From positions 1-63,000 of the forward strand of contig JAIOQA010000372.1 of NCBI GenBank assembly GCA_021413675.1: a stretch of DNA of 63,000 nt, given 5' to 3'. Positions 49,945 through 60,391 of the stretch are shown one piece after another. The translations under genes were made by a program, and so were the position numbers. The DNA comes from Deltaproteobacteria bacterium (GTDB lineage Bacteria > Myxococcota_A > Polyangia > Haliangiales > Haliangiaceae). How positions within the stretch are numbered: the first letter of the stretch is position 1; each line of letters opens with the position of its first letter. The notes under the pieces are model-generated. The model ran no database searches and was not told where the DNA came from. It saw nothing but the letters and a program-made list of their open reading frames with translations.

Positions 49945-51077
49945 TGACCAAGAAGCTGACGGTGGGCGAGCTGCCGGCCGGGTCGCAGACGCTGGTCGGC
50001 CGGTGGCGGCTGATGCTCGGCAAGGACGCCGAGGCCTGCGGCGTGTGCATGTCGCCGGGCGGCGAGGGCCACGAGGGCATCGAGGACGCGCTCGGCTTCG
50101 TCTATGGCGGCGAGCGCGGCGCGGGCTCCGAGGACTCGCGCCTCACGGTGCCGACCTGGATCGACGCGGTCCACGAGCTGTTCCCGCGCCAGGCCCGCGA
50201 GGTGCTCGAGCGCGAGATGATCCAGAAGAAGGGCATCGCGCAGATCCTCGATCAACCGCAGCTGCTCGATCGCATCGAGCCCAACGTCGAGCTGGTCAAG
50301 ACGCTCCTCACGCACAAGGACCTGCTGACGCCCAAGACCCGCGTGCTGGCCCGCAAGGTCATCGACAAGGTCGTGCAGGAGCTGAAGAAGAAGCTCGAGG
50401 TCCGCGTCGAGCAGGCGATCACCGGCGCCCTGCGCAAGGACCGGCACTCGCCGCGCCGGGTGTTCCGCAACCTCGATCTGCGCACGACCCTGCGCCGCAA
50501 CCTCCACAACTGGAGCGAGTCGCACCAGAAGCTGTTCATCGAGAAGGTGTTCTTCTACGCCGCCGAGAAGAACAAGCGGCCGTGGCACGTCATCGTGTGC
50601 GTCGATCAATCGGGCTCGATGCTCGAGTCCGCGATCTTCTCCGCGGTGATGGCCTCGATCTTCGCCGAGCTGCCCGGCGTGAAGACCTCGCTGGTGCTGT
50701 TCGACACCCAGGTCGTCGACCTCACCGACAAGGTCGGCGCGCCCGTCGACGTGCTGCTCAGCGTGCAGCTCGGCGGCGGCACCGACATCACGCGCGCGCT
50801 CGAGTACTGCAGCGGCCTGGTGCGCGAGCCCGCGCGCACGATCGTCGTGCTGATCACCGACTTCTACGAGGGCCGCAGCGAGGCCGACCTCGTGCGCGTG
50901 GTGTCGCGGCTGAGCGGCGCCGACGTGCGGATGATCGGCCTCGGCGCCCTCGGCTACGATGCGCAGCCGCAGTACAACCGCGCCACCGCCAAGAAGCTCC
51001 GCAAGGTCGGCATGGACATCCTCGCGTGCACGCCGGAGAAGCTGGCCGACTGCATGGGCGAGATCATCCGCGGCTGA
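49944..51077 (+). CDS. VWA-domain protein (YehP-like)
   Basis: A 377-residue protein, matching E. coli YehP (about 378). The N-terminal ~190 residues are a helical region (DAVHELFPRQAREVLEREMI, TRVLARKVIDKVVQELKKKL). The von Willebrand A domain (~215-370) has a complete metal-ion-dependent adhesion site: DQSGS at 221-225, the Thr in GGGTDITRAL, and the Asp in LITDFYEG. In MoxR systems the VWA protein is the substrate-binding partner of the ATPase. ATG at 49944 overlaps the previous stop by one base. The gene ends 1 bp from a convergent lipoprotein gene. Confidence 0.88.
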   Translation: MTKKLTVGELPAGSQTLVGRWRLMLGKDAEACGVCMSPGGEGHEGIEDALGFVYGGERGAGSEDSRLTVPTWIDAVHELFPRQAREVLEREMIQKKGIAQILDQPQLLDRIEPNVELVKTLLTHKDLLTPKTRVLARKVIDKVVQELKKKLEVRVEQAITGALRKDRHSPRRVFRNLDLRTTLRRNLHNWSESHQKLFIEKVFFYAAEKNKRPWHVIVCVDQSGSMLESAIFSAVMASIFAELPGVKTSLVLFDTQVVDLTDKVGAPVDVLLSVQLGGGTDITRALEYCSGLVREPARTIVVLITDFYEGRSEADLVRVVSRLSGADVRMIGLGALGYDAQPQYNRATAKKLRKVGMDILACTPEKLADCMGEIIRG

Positions 51078-51078
51078 G

Positions 51079-51564
51079 TCACGGGCACTGATCGGCGAGC
51101 GAGTCCGGGCAGCCGGTGCCGTTGGTGAACGGGCAGCAGACCCAGACGCACGCGCCGCCGGCGCCGACGGTCACCGTCGCGCTGCTCATCGTCCCCGAGA
51201 CGTTGCCGGCAACGCCGGTGTTGCCGGTGGTGCCGTCGACGTGGTGCCACATGTTCGGGCCGAGCTTGAACCCGGTCGCACCGGAGGCGACCAGCGGGAT
51301 CGCGCCGGGCGTGACCGTGACGACCTGCTGCGCGGCGGTCGACGCCGCCGCGCCGTTCACGCTCACGCTGCACCACGCGAGGTAGTTCTTCACGGTCAAC
51401 GTGGCGCCGCCGGTGGCCGCGTCGGTGGCCGCGTCGACAGGCGAGGCGTCGGCGATCGGTGCGTCGATGGCGACGGCGTCGATGGCCGCGGGCGGAGCAT
51501 CGGCGGTCTTGGTGGAGTCGCCACAGGCGGCGACGAAGAGCAACGAGGCGAGGAGAATGCGCAT
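51079..51564 (-). CDS. small lipoprotein of unknown function
   Basis: A 161-residue lipoprotein (lipobox VAAC, Cys14) with the Asp/Ala linker ADAPPAAIDAVAIDAPIAD. The mature ~100 residues are strand-rich (ATLTVKNYLAWCSVSVNG, QQVVTVTPGAIPLVASGATG, SSATVTVGAGGACVWVCCPF) and contain six Cys, five of them in the last 30 residues. The single domain resembles a beta-sandwich 'PEGA-like' unit. ATG at 51564 follows TAGGCT by 5 bases on the minus strand. Its stop is 1 bp from the VWA gene's stop. Confidence 0.65.
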   Translation of the reverse strand: MRILLASLLFVAACGDSTKTADAPPAAIDAVAIDAPIADASPVDAATDAATGGATLTVKNYLAWCSVSVNGAAASTAAQQVVTVTPGAIPLVASGATGFKLGPNMWHHVDGTTGNTGVAGNVSGTMSSATVTVGAGGACVWVCCPFTNGTGCPDSLADQCP

Positions 51565-51569
51565 GGTGC

Positions 51570-51575
51570 AGCCTA
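51570..51575 (-). promoter_or_regulatory. -10-like hexamer for start at 51564
   Basis: TAGGCT on the minus strand, 5 bases before the ATG. Confidence 0.45.
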
Positions 51576-51597
51576 ACTCGATCGACGCCGCGGTAGG

Positions 51598-52605
51598 TCA
51601 CTCGTCGTCGTCGTCCGTGTCGTCGTCGTCGTCGTCGTCGTCGTCCGGCTCGTACGCCGCCGGCAGGCCGATCGCGATCGCGGACACCCACGGCTCGGTG
51701 GTGGTCGCGCTGCCGGCGCGATCCAGCGACAGCCGGAGCATCGCCGACGGCGCGGTGATCGCCGCGCGATCGCGCGACGCGGCGACGCCGCACGCGTCGA
51801 GCCAGGCCATCGCCTCGGACGCGAGCATGAACATCGGCGCGACGCCGTCGGCGGTCCTTGCGCGGTGCTTGCCGGCGAAGAGCGTGATCTGCGCGGTGGT
51901 GCTGGTCGCGCGGTCGAGCTCGATCGCGAACGGCGCGCGCGGATACAGCGCGACGACGCGGCTGTTCGCGCGGCCCCACGCCGGGAGCGTCGGTGCGCCC
52001 CAGCGCGCGTCGAGCTCCGCGCGCGGCATGCCGAGGGCGATCCCGCCGATGCCTTCGCCGAGCACGAGCCGATGATCGACGATCTCCTGCGGGCGCAGCC
52101 GCTGGCTCGCATCGTGGAGCGCGGTCGTCCAGCGGATCCACGTGTCGCGCGTCGCGGGCGCAAGCTCGCTGATGCGCGCGTCGGCGCTGCGGTGGGGCGT
52201 CACGCCGGTCGCGAGGATCCATTCGCGCACCTCGCCCTCGGCCATCTGGTGCTCGGCGTCATCGGGATCGTCGCTGACCAGGAGCGCGAGGAAGTCGTCG
52301 AACGACTCGCCGAGCACGGTGATGCCGCCCTCGGAGTCGAACTCGACGACCGCGGCGCGTTCGATCGTCGGCGCGTCGAGATCGAGCGCGAGCACGCCGC
52401 CGCTGAAGCTCCCCGCGAATGGCAGGAAGCCGGCGGCGGCCACCGCGACGAGATCCGCTTCCTCGTCGGGGTACAGGCGGGTCAGCGGCGCCTTGCGCGC
52501 CAGCTGCCAGTCGCCGAAGACGTCCTGCGTCGCGGCGAGGTGCTTCTGGAGCGCGCGGAGGTTCGCGGGCAGGGCGCTATCGAGAGGCAGCATCCAGGAC
52601 TCCAT
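51598..52605 (-). CDS. SMI1/KNR4 (SUKH)-like protein with poly-Asp tail
   Basis: A 335-residue cytoplasmic protein. The N-terminal ~150 residues have a SUKH-like pattern: ARKAPLTRLYPDEEADLVAV, AAGFLPFAGSFSGGVLALDL, then AAVVEFDSEGGITVLGESFD plus DFLALL. The 'G-S-F-S-G-G' and 'S-F-D-D-F-L' stations are those of SMI1/KNR4 proteins, many of which are toxin immunity proteins. The C-terminal ~170 residues are a second unrecognised domain, and the protein ends in nine Asp, Thr, four Asp, Glu, encoded by a GAC repeat (51604-51645). No toxin gene is adjacent, so immunity is only one possibility. ATG at 52605 is the first in-frame start before the recognisable domain; no clear Shine-Dalgarno. Confidence 0.65.
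   Translation of the reverse strand: MESWMLPLDSALPANLRALQKHLAATQDVFGDWQLARKAPLTRLYPDEEADLVAVAAAGFLPFAGSFSGGVLALDLDAPTIERAAVVEFDSEGGITVLGESFDDFLALLVSDDPDDAEHQMAEGEVREWILATGVTPHRSADARISELAPATRDTWIRWTTALHDASQRLRPQEIVDHRLVLGEGIGGIALGMPRAELDARWGAPTLPAWGRANSRVVALYPRAPFAIELDRATSTTAQITLFAGKHRARTADGVAPMFMLASEAMAWLDACGVAASRDRAAITAPSAMLRLSLDRAGSATTTEPWVSAIAIGLPAAYEPDDDDDDDDDTDDDDE
51604..51645 (-). repeat. GAC trinucleotide repeat encoding a poly-Asp tail
   Basis: Minus strand (GAC)9-ACG-(GAC)4 at the very end of the SUKH-like gene; length-variable without frameshift. Confidence 0.8.
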
Positions 52606-52649
52606 CGCGCGAGGTCGGCGCTCGAGCGCGGCGTCACGATACCGCGGTC

Positions 52650-53270
52650 TCAGAAGCGAACGCCCGCGCCCAGCGCGACGCTGGTGAGGATCTCGCCGCA
52701 GCCGTCGAGGCCGCTGCACTGGCTGCCGTTCGATGGGAGCTTGGCCACGAGCGAGGCGCGCAGGAACGCGTGGGGTGTCTGGATCTGGACGCCGGCCTCG
52801 GTGGTCATCCACCAGGTGCCGATGGTCTGCTGCGTGGAACAGTTGTCGTAACAGAACAAGGAATCCTTGCCGTAGACGTGCGGGCCCTCCGCGACGCCCA
52901 TCCCCGCGAACAGCGTGACCGCGCCGGTCTGGTCGCGGACGCGCACGGTGCCGGCGTACTGCTGAGCAGTCGACGCGAGGTCGTCAAACCCAAACCCGGT
53001 CCCGACGGCAACGGCGAGCCAGGGCGCGATGCCCACCTGGGCCTCGGCGCCGAGCGACCCGACGGGCGAGTCCTTACTGACGATGATGCCCAGCTCGATG
53101 TCGGGGCGGAAGTGCGGGGCTGGGGCGGCGGGCTGGGCGCCGGGCGCTGCATTGCCCGCGGGCGCGCGGGCGGCCACGGGGCGTGCGCCAGGCGCTTCGC
53201 TGTCCGCGTGCGCGGGGGAGGCGATCGCGCAGAGGGCGAGGGCGAGGGAACAACGCGTCGGGTTCAACAT
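52650..53270 (-). CDS. exported outer-membrane-like protein
   Basis: A 206-residue protein with a signal peptide (SLALALCAIASPAHA), a Pro/Ala linker, and a ~150-residue domain of alternating strands (PDIELGIIVSKDSPVGSLGA, WLAVAVGTGFGFDD, TVRVRDQTGAVTLFAGMGV, SVALGAGVRF). The aromatic/Phe C terminus and strand pattern suggest an 8-stranded outer-membrane barrel. A Cys pair sits in an external loop (LFCYDNCSTQQ) and another near the end. Divergent from the plus-strand region before the pseudo-receiver gene. Confidence 0.6.
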   Translation of the reverse strand: MLNPTRCSLALALCAIASPAHADSEAPGARPVAARAPAGNAAPGAQPAAPAPHFRPDIELGIIVSKDSPVGSLGAEAQVGIAPWLAVAVGTGFGFDDLASTAQQYAGTVRVRDQTGAVTLFAGMGVAEGPHVYGKDSLFCYDNCSTQQTIGTWWMTTEAGVQIQTPHAFLRASLVAKLPSNGSQCSGLDGCGEILTSVALGAGVRF

Positions 53271-53560
53271 CGTGCAGACGGAGATACAATCCGCGTGCCG
53301 CCCGTCGACGTGGCGGGGCCTGGCAACGAACGTCCAGAGCGGCAGGCGTCGATCGCGGACGATGCCTACGTCGCGTGGGAGGCGACGCGCCAGGTGCGGA
53401 CCGCGACGCGCGGCGCGATGCGATAGCCGTCCTCGAAGCGCTCGATCACGTCCCCATCGTAGACGCTGGGCAAGCGGCCCTCGACGCGGTCGCGGCGCTG
53501 CCGCCGCCAGGGCGCCCGCCGCGCAGCGCCTCGGCTCCGGTGATATGCTCGCGCAGAGCC
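53271..53560. other. intergenic region with a candidate short ORF
   Basis: TACAAT at 53285-53290, with TTCAAC 16 bases upstream, is a possible plus-strand promoter. Two mutually overlapping short frames exist: plus 53295-53426 (43 codons, GTG, ending TATRGAMR) and minus 53366-53473 (listed separately). Nothing else is recognisable. Confidence 0.4.
53366..53473 (-). CDS. possible very small gene or gene remnant
   Basis: 35 codons from TTG 53473 to TAG: begins MPSVYDGDVIERFEDGYRIA and ends TWRVASHAT. The stretch reads like real protein and uses G/C in nearly every third position. There is no Shine-Dalgarno or promoter upstream, so it may be the surviving tail of a lost gene. Confidence is low because short frames in G+C-rich DNA often look coding. 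Confidence 0.25.
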   Translation of the reverse strand: MPSVYDGDVIERFEDGYRIAPRVAVRTWRVASHAT

Positions 53561-54670
53561 GTGAAGATCTTCATCTTCGATCGGGACGCAAGCCGTCCGC
53601 AGCTGGAGCAGGCGCTGCGTCCCCTGGGCGCGGAGCTCCACGGCTCGGATGACCTCGAGCTCGCGATCCAGCTGTGCTACGAGCAGGAGTTCGATCTGAT
53701 CCTCGTCGGGATCTCCTCGGCGTTTCACGGGCTGCCGCTGATCGAGCGACTCCACGGTATCGGCTCCAGGACGCCGGCGATCGTCGTCGCGGGGGACGCG
53801 AAGCGCACGCAGCTGGCGCAGGCGATCAAGCTGGGCCCCGCCGAGATCCTCATGATCCCGGTGGAGGCGCGCACGCTCCAGGCCGCCGTCGCCAAGGCCA
53901 CCGCCGCCAGGACCGCTGCGGCGCCGAGCCCGGCGCCGGCCGCGCACGCACCGGAGGCCGCGGCCGTCGGGCAGCCGGCGGCCGCCGTCCGGGCCGCGCC
54001 GCGCGTGCACCGCGACATCCTGATGGTCATCGTCGAGCAGCTGGACGTGGACGAGCTGCGGCCGCTGCTTTCCAGCGAGTACAGCATCGACAGCTGCATG
54101 ACCCCGACGGCGGCGCTCCAGGCGTGCGCCGAGGCCGAGTACCGGGTGGTGCTCATCGGCGCCACGTTCTCGAATCTCCACCGGGTCGACATGCTGGCGG
54201 AGCTGCGCGCCGTGCAGCCCAGGGCCTCGTTCCTCGCGCTCTACCAGCGGAGCAAGGCCGATCGCCACGAAGAGGCCCGCAACCTGGGCTTCGCCAGCCA
54301 CCTGCTCCGGCCGTACGAACAGGCCTCGATCAACGAGCTCAGGTTCAAGTGGCTCGGCTGGAAGGCGTTGCTCCAGCGCACCGCCACCGAGTTCCGGCCC
54401 GAGGCCTTCCCGTACGATTCGCCGTACCTGAACGAGTACTACGACGCGCTGATGGTGCTGATCGAGCAGGGGCTCGACGAGCTGGCGGCGGCGTGCGAGT
54501 CCGAGATCATCCTCGAGATCTCGCAGCTGCCGATGCACTCCATCCGCACGCCGGAGTTCGTCGTCCACGCCCAGGCGACAGCGAAGGTCCGCGGCATCGA
54601 GATGACGGTGACCGGGGCGCGCGACGTCCTGTTCATGGCGCACGGCCCCGTGACGCCGCCCGCGACCTGA
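53561..54670 (+). CDS. tandem pseudo-receiver protein
   Basis: A 369-residue cytoplasmic protein. Receiver-like domain 1 (~1-118): KIFIFDRDASRPQLEQAL, LILVGISSAFHG, PAIVVAGDAKRTQLAQAI. Receiver-like domain 2 (~150-265): ILMVIVEQLDVDELRPLL, VVLIGATFSNLH, LALYQRSKADRHEEARNL. In both, the phosphoacceptor Asp is replaced by Gly (LVGIS; LIGAT), so neither can be phosphorylated in the normal way. A Pro/Ala linker joins them. The last ~85 residues (YDALMVLIEQGLDELAAACE, IILEISQLPM) form a separate helical/strand domain. GTG at 53561 is chosen as the first start before the receiver fold; TATGCT lies 11 bases upstream. Confidence 0.7.
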   Translation: MKIFIFDRDASRPQLEQALRPLGAELHGSDDLELAIQLCYEQEFDLILVGISSAFHGLPLIERLHGIGSRTPAIVVAGDAKRTQLAQAIKLGPAEILMIPVEARTLQAAVAKATAARTAAAPSPAPAAHAPEAAAVGQPAAAVRAAPRVHRDILMVIVEQLDVDELRPLLSSEYSIDSCMTPTAALQACAEAEYRVVLIGATFSNLHRVDMLAELRAVQPRASFLALYQRSKADRHEEARNLGFASHLLRPYEQASINELRFKWLGWKALLQRTATEFRPEAFPYDSPYLNEYYDALMVLIEQGLDELAAACESEIILEISQLPMHSIRTPEFVVHAQATAKVRGIEMTVTGARDVLFMAHGPVTPPAT

Positions 54671-56947
<2,277 letters not shown>

Positions 56948-56952
56948 GCGCC

Positions 56953-56958
56953 ACCATA
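56953..56958 (-). promoter_or_regulatory. -10-like hexamer for start at 56947
   Basis: TATGGT on the minus strand ends 5 bases before the GTG at 56947, supporting this start over the GTG at 56962. Confidence 0.45.
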
Positions 56959-57053
56959 GCACCGGCCGATCGCGCGGCCGCGTGGACCGATCGATCGAAG
57001 CGCCATGCGGTCACGCGCTGGCGTGATGACGCGGTGCGGCCGGCGGCGGTCGG

Positions 57054-57347
57054 TCACGGCCCGGCGTCGGGAAAGAAGATCGGCTGCGCGTCGGGGTAGG
57101 GCGCCTGGCCGGCGTCGTTGCCGCACGTCGGTTGCGCGTCGGGGTAGAACACCTCGTTGGCGTCGGGGGTCGGCGGGGGGCAGCAGCCACCGTCGGGCGG
57201 GTACCAGGCCGGCGCGTCGGGCACCGTGACCCAGCCCGCATCGGGACCCCACCCCGAGCCAGGACCGGGGCCCGGCTGGGGATCGCCGAAGTACAATGTG
57301 CAGCCGGCAAGGGCGGAAACGAACGGGACGAGAAGTCGCAAGCGCAT
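57054..57347 (-). CDS. small proline/Asp-rich lipoprotein
   Basis: A 97-residue lipoprotein (lipobox LAGC, Cys16) whose mature part is nearly all low complexity: GPGPGSGWGPDAGW, VPDAPAWYPPDGGCCPPP, then repeated YPDAQP units (NEVFYPDAQP, QAPYPDAQP, IFFPDAGP). Three further Cys. GGAGG ends 6 bases before ATG 57347, fixing the start over an upstream frame. It resembles the Asp/Ala linkers of other lipoproteins here but without a folded domain. Divergent from the sigma-factor operon. Confidence 0.6.
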   Translation of the reverse strand: MRLRLLVPFVSALAGCTLYFGDPQPGPGPGSGWGPDAGWVTVPDAPAWYPPDGGCCPPPTPDANEVFYPDAQPTCGNDAGQAPYPDAQPIFFPDAGP

Positions 57348-57432
57348 GAGTTCCTCCGCCGCCACCGTCGGTTCTCGGACCGATTGCAGGAAAAATTCCT
57401 TTCGGCGGCCTCTTCACCGACCAAGTGCGTGC

Positions 57433-58260
57433 GTGAGCCTACGAATCATCCTTGGCCTCGTGATCGTCTGCGCCGGTCGGCGCGCGGTCGCGGAGCGCGC
57501 CGTGCGGGTCGCGGTGGCGCCGGCGGTGCCGTTCGACGAGGCCGAGCTGAGCGCGGCGCTGCAGCTGCGCCTGCCGGACGGTGAGCCGATCGCGATCGAC
57601 GTCGCGCCGATCGCGGGCGGCGTGCGCATCACGGTCGGCGCCGAGGTCCGCGACGTCGCCCTCGACGGCCTGCGGGGCGCCGAAGCGGCGCGGCTGGTCG
57701 CGCTCGCCACGACCGATCTGTTCGACGCCGACATCGCGGCCGTGCCGGTGGTGGCACCAGCGCTGGCGTCGCCGGCGATGACGCCCGCGATCGCGGCGCA
57801 CACGACCCCGCGATCGCCGGTGACGGTCGAGGTGCTCGGCACCGCCGCGGCCTGGGACGACGTGCTCGCCGGCGCGGCGATCGGCCTCGCGGTGCCGCGC
57901 GGGCCCTGGGTCGCGACCGTCGAGATCGGTGGCGGCGGCCTGGTCGACGCGCCGATCGGGATGATCGGCGGCGCGATCCGCATGGGCGGCGGCCGGCGCT
58001 TCGACTGGCTCGATCTGCGGGCGACCGTGATCGTCGCGCCGCTCGCGGTGTCGAGCGGCGCCGGCGATCTCACCGCGCTGGTCGGCGCGGGCGCGAGCGC
58101 GCGCCTGCGCGTGCCGGTGACCCGGCGCGTGCGCGGGGTGATCGGCGCGGGCCTCGATGGGTTCGCGAACCGCACGACCTACGTGGCCTCCGGCGCCGTC
58201 GTGGTCCAGACCCCGTGGCTGGCGCCGTGGCTGGCCGCGGGCATCGAGGTGACGCCGTGA
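57433..58260 (+). CDS. exported protein, first gene of an ECF-sigma operon
   Basis: A 275-residue protein with a short signal-like N terminus (LRIILGLVIVCAG, then RRAVAERAV). The first ~85 mature residues (VAVAPAVPFDEAELSAALQL, IAIDVAPIAGGVRITVGAEV) resemble a small alpha/beta domain. The C-terminal ~110 residues are strand-rich with Gly (TVEIGGGGLVDAPIG, LTALVGAGASARLRV, VRGVIGAGLDGF), suggesting an outer-membrane barrel. GTG at 57433 fits the signal. Its stop overlaps the sigma-factor GTG. Function unknown; co-expression with a sigma/anti-sigma pair suggests an envelope sensor or target. Confidence 0.6.
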   Translation: MSLRIILGLVIVCAGRRAVAERAVRVAVAPAVPFDEAELSAALQLRLPDGEPIAIDVAPIAGGVRITVGAEVRDVALDGLRGAEAARLVALATTDLFDADIAAVPVVAPALASPAMTPAIAAHTTPRSPVTVEVLGTAAAWDDVLAGAAIGLAVPRGPWVATVEIGGGGLVDAPIGMIGGAIRMGGGRRFDWLDLRATVIVAPLAVSSGAGDLTALVGAGASARLRVPVTRRVRGVIGAGLDGFANRTTYVASGAVVVQTPWLAPWLAAGIEVTP

Positions 58261-58880
58261 CCGGGCTGGCGCTGGTCGCCGCGCTCGTCGAGGTGGCCGT
58301 GCCGCGGCGGCCGCACGAGGCCGATCGGGCGCTGATCGCGCGCCACCAGGCCGGCGATCCGAGCGCGTTCGCCGAGCTCTATCGCATGCACGCCGCGGCG
58401 GTGTTCCGGCGCCTGAGCCGCGTGCTCGGCCCGGTGCCCGAGCGCGAGGACCTCACCCAGGATGTCTTCCTCGCGCTGCACCGCGCGCTGCCGACCTTCC
58501 GCGGCGAGGCCGCGCTGTCCACGCTGATCCACCGCATCGCCATCAACCTGGCGTTCGAGCACCTGCGCCGCCGGCACCGTCGCCCGACCGCGGCGATGGA
58601 GAGCTGGTTCTTCGACGAGATGGCCGCGCCGGGCGCGTCGCCCGAGGCCCACACCGGGACCCGCCAGGAGCTGGCGCGGGTGTTCGCGTGCCTCGAGCGC
58701 ATCAAGCCCAAGAAGCGCATCGCGCTGCTCTTGCGCGTGGTCGAGGGGCTGTCGTTCGAGGAGATCGCCGAGCTGGTCGACGCGTCGCCCGAGGCGGTGG
58801 CGAAGCGCGTCCAGCACGGCCAGCGCGAGCTCGATGCCCACCTCGCCCGCGCCGCGCGCGCGGATGGGAGATCGTCGTGA
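58257..58880 (+). CDS. ECF-family RNA polymerase sigma factor
   Basis: A 207-residue sigma-70-like factor. Region 2 (~20-100) has ALIARHQAGDPSAFAELYRM, REDLTQDVFLALHRALPTFR (core-binding), and LSTLIHRIAINLAFEHLRRR (-10 recognition). Region 4 (~150-200) has KRIALLLRVVEGLSFEEIAE and DASPEAVAKRVQHGQREL, a helix-turn-helix for the -35. A ~45-residue linker separates them, and there is no region 1 or 3, as in ECF factors. GTG start overlaps the previous stop; the downstream FecR-like gene, again overlapping, is its likely regulator. Confidence 0.9.
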   Translation: MTGLALVAALVEVAVPRRPHEADRALIARHQAGDPSAFAELYRMHAAAVFRRLSRVLGPVPEREDLTQDVFLALHRALPTFRGEAALSTLIHRIAINLAFEHLRRRHRRPTAAMESWFFDEMAAPGASPEAHTGTRQELARVFACLERIKPKKRIALLLRVVEGLSFEEIAELVDASPEAVAKRVQHGQRELDAHLARAARADGRSS

Positions 58881-60391
58881 GCCACACCTGCGATCGCGGA
58901 GACGACGCCTGTCGCGCGTGCGCGGCGGAGAAGGCGCAGCACGCGCTCCTGCGCGCGGCGATGACCTCGGGCGATCGCCTCGACGACATCACGCGCGTGC
59001 GGATCTGGTCGAAGCTCGAGACCCGGCTGGCGGCCCCGCCGATCGCGAAGCCGCGGCGGAATCGCGCGGTCGTCCTCGGCGGCGGCGCGCTGGCCGCGGC
59101 GGCGGCGATCGCGATCGTGCTGGTGCAGCGCGGCGGCGACGAGGTGCTCGAGGCGCCCGCGGGCGCGGTGCTGACCACGGCGATCGGCCCGCACGCGCGC
59201 GCGTCGCTGGTCGGCCCGGCGCGCGTCGAGGTGGTCGGCACCGCCGCCGATGCGACGACGGTCCGGCTGCGCGCCGGCGCGATGTACGCCGAGTTCGAGG
59301 GCGGGGCCGGGCGCTCGCTGCGCATCGAGGCGCCGGGCGCGACCGTCGAGGTCGTCGGCACGCTGTTCGCGATCGAGATCCGCGACGCCGGGACCTGCGT
59401 GTCGGTCGCGCACGGCCGCGTGCGGGTGACGACCGCGACCGGCGTGATCGCGGTTGGCGGCGGCGAGTCGATGTGCACCGATGGCGATCATCGGGTCGCG
59501 GCGATCGCGCCAGCGACGCGCGCCGCGCTGGCGCGTCAGGCGGTGGTGCTCGGCGATCGCGAGGCGATCGCGCGCGTGGATGGTGTCGCGACGTCGGCGG
59601 GGACGGTCGAGCCGAGCGTGCCGCCGAGTGCCCCGGTGGTGCCGGTCGCGCCGGCGATCGCGCCTGCGCCGGTCGCGCCCGCGCCGGTCGCGCCCACTGT
59701 GATCACGCCTCCGGTGATCGCGCCTCCGCCGCCGATGGTCGCGCCGGCCCCGCGGCCCGCACCCGCGCGCCCCGAGCGTCCGGCGGTGACCGCGGCGCGC
59801 GTCGATCGTGCGCCGGTCGCGGCGGAAGCCGAAATCGCGCCGCCCGCCGCGCCGGTCGCCGCTCCACCTGTATCTGATCCCGCCTCACCTCCGGCGGCCG
59901 CGACCGTCGCGCGCACCGCCGCCGATCTCTATCGCGTCGCCGAGAACGCGCTCGCCGCGCGCGAGATCGGCGCCGCGGATCGCGCGCTCGCCCGCCTCCT
60001 CGACGAGTTCCCGACTGCCCGCGAGACCGAGCTCGCGCTGTACGAGCGCGCGCGCATCGCCTACCAGCGCCGCGCCTGGGCCGACGCCCGCCGCCAGCTC
60101 GATCGCCTCGCGCAGATCCCGCACGCCTCGCTCGCCGAGCCCGGCCAGTACCTCGCGTGTCGCGTCGCCGTGATGTCCGGCGACGAGGGTGCCGCGCGCT
60201 GCCTCACGGCGTATCGCGCGGCCTACCCGACCTCGCCGCATCGGACCGAGGCGCTCGCGCTCCTCATCCAGCTCACGCATGCCGCGCACGGCTGCGCCGG
60301 CGCGCGCGCGCTCATCGACGAGCTGGTCGCGATCGCCCCGACCGGCACCCTGGCGATCGGGTGGCAAGCCCGCTGCAAGGACGCGCCGTGA
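58877..60391 (+). CDS. FecR-like anti-sigma factor with TPR-like C terminus
   Basis: A 504-residue single-pass membrane protein. N-terminal cytoplasmic ~65 residues with Cys-rich start (TCDRGDDACRACAAEKAQ), likely zinc-binding and sigma-interacting. One transmembrane helix (~73-90, AVVLGGGALAAAAAIAIVLV). A FecR domain (~95-215: GAVLTTAIGPHARASLVGPA, LRAGAMYAEFEGG, GATVEVVGTLFAIEI, VSVAHGRVRVTTATG) then a long Pro/Ala/Val linker. C-terminal TPR-like helices follow (~355-500: DLYRVAENALAAREIGAADR, ELALYERARIAYQRRAWADA). It probably holds the ECF factor until an envelope signal arrives through the external domains. GTG overlaps the sigma stop. Confidence 0.85.
   Translation: MSHTCDRGDDACRACAAEKAQHALLRAAMTSGDRLDDITRVRIWSKLETRLAAPPIAKPRRNRAVVLGGGALAAAAAIAIVLVQRGGDEVLEAPAGAVLTTAIGPHARASLVGPARVEVVGTAADATTVRLRAGAMYAEFEGGAGRSLRIEAPGATVEVVGTLFAIEIRDAGTCVSVAHGRVRVTTATGVIAVGGGESMCTDGDHRVAAIAPATRAALARQAVVLGDREAIARVDGVATSAGTVEPSVPPSAPVVPVAPAIAPAPVAPAPVAPTVITPPVIAPPPPMVAPAPRPAPARPERPAVTAARVDRAPVAAEAEIAPPAAPVAAPPVSDPASPPAAATVARTAADLYRVAENALAAREIGAADRALARLLDEFPTARETELALYERARIAYQRRAWADARRQLDRLAQIPHASLAEPGQYLACRVAVMSGDEGAARCLTAYRAAYPTSPHRTEALALLIQLTHAAHGCAGARALIDELVAIAPTGTLAIGWQARCKDAP

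Noticed and set aside
53295..53426. A 43-codon plus-strand ORF after TACAAT
   Set aside because: It overlaps a better-looking minus-strand frame, its GTG is only 4 bases from the hexamer, and there is no supporting homology; described only as part of the intergenic region.
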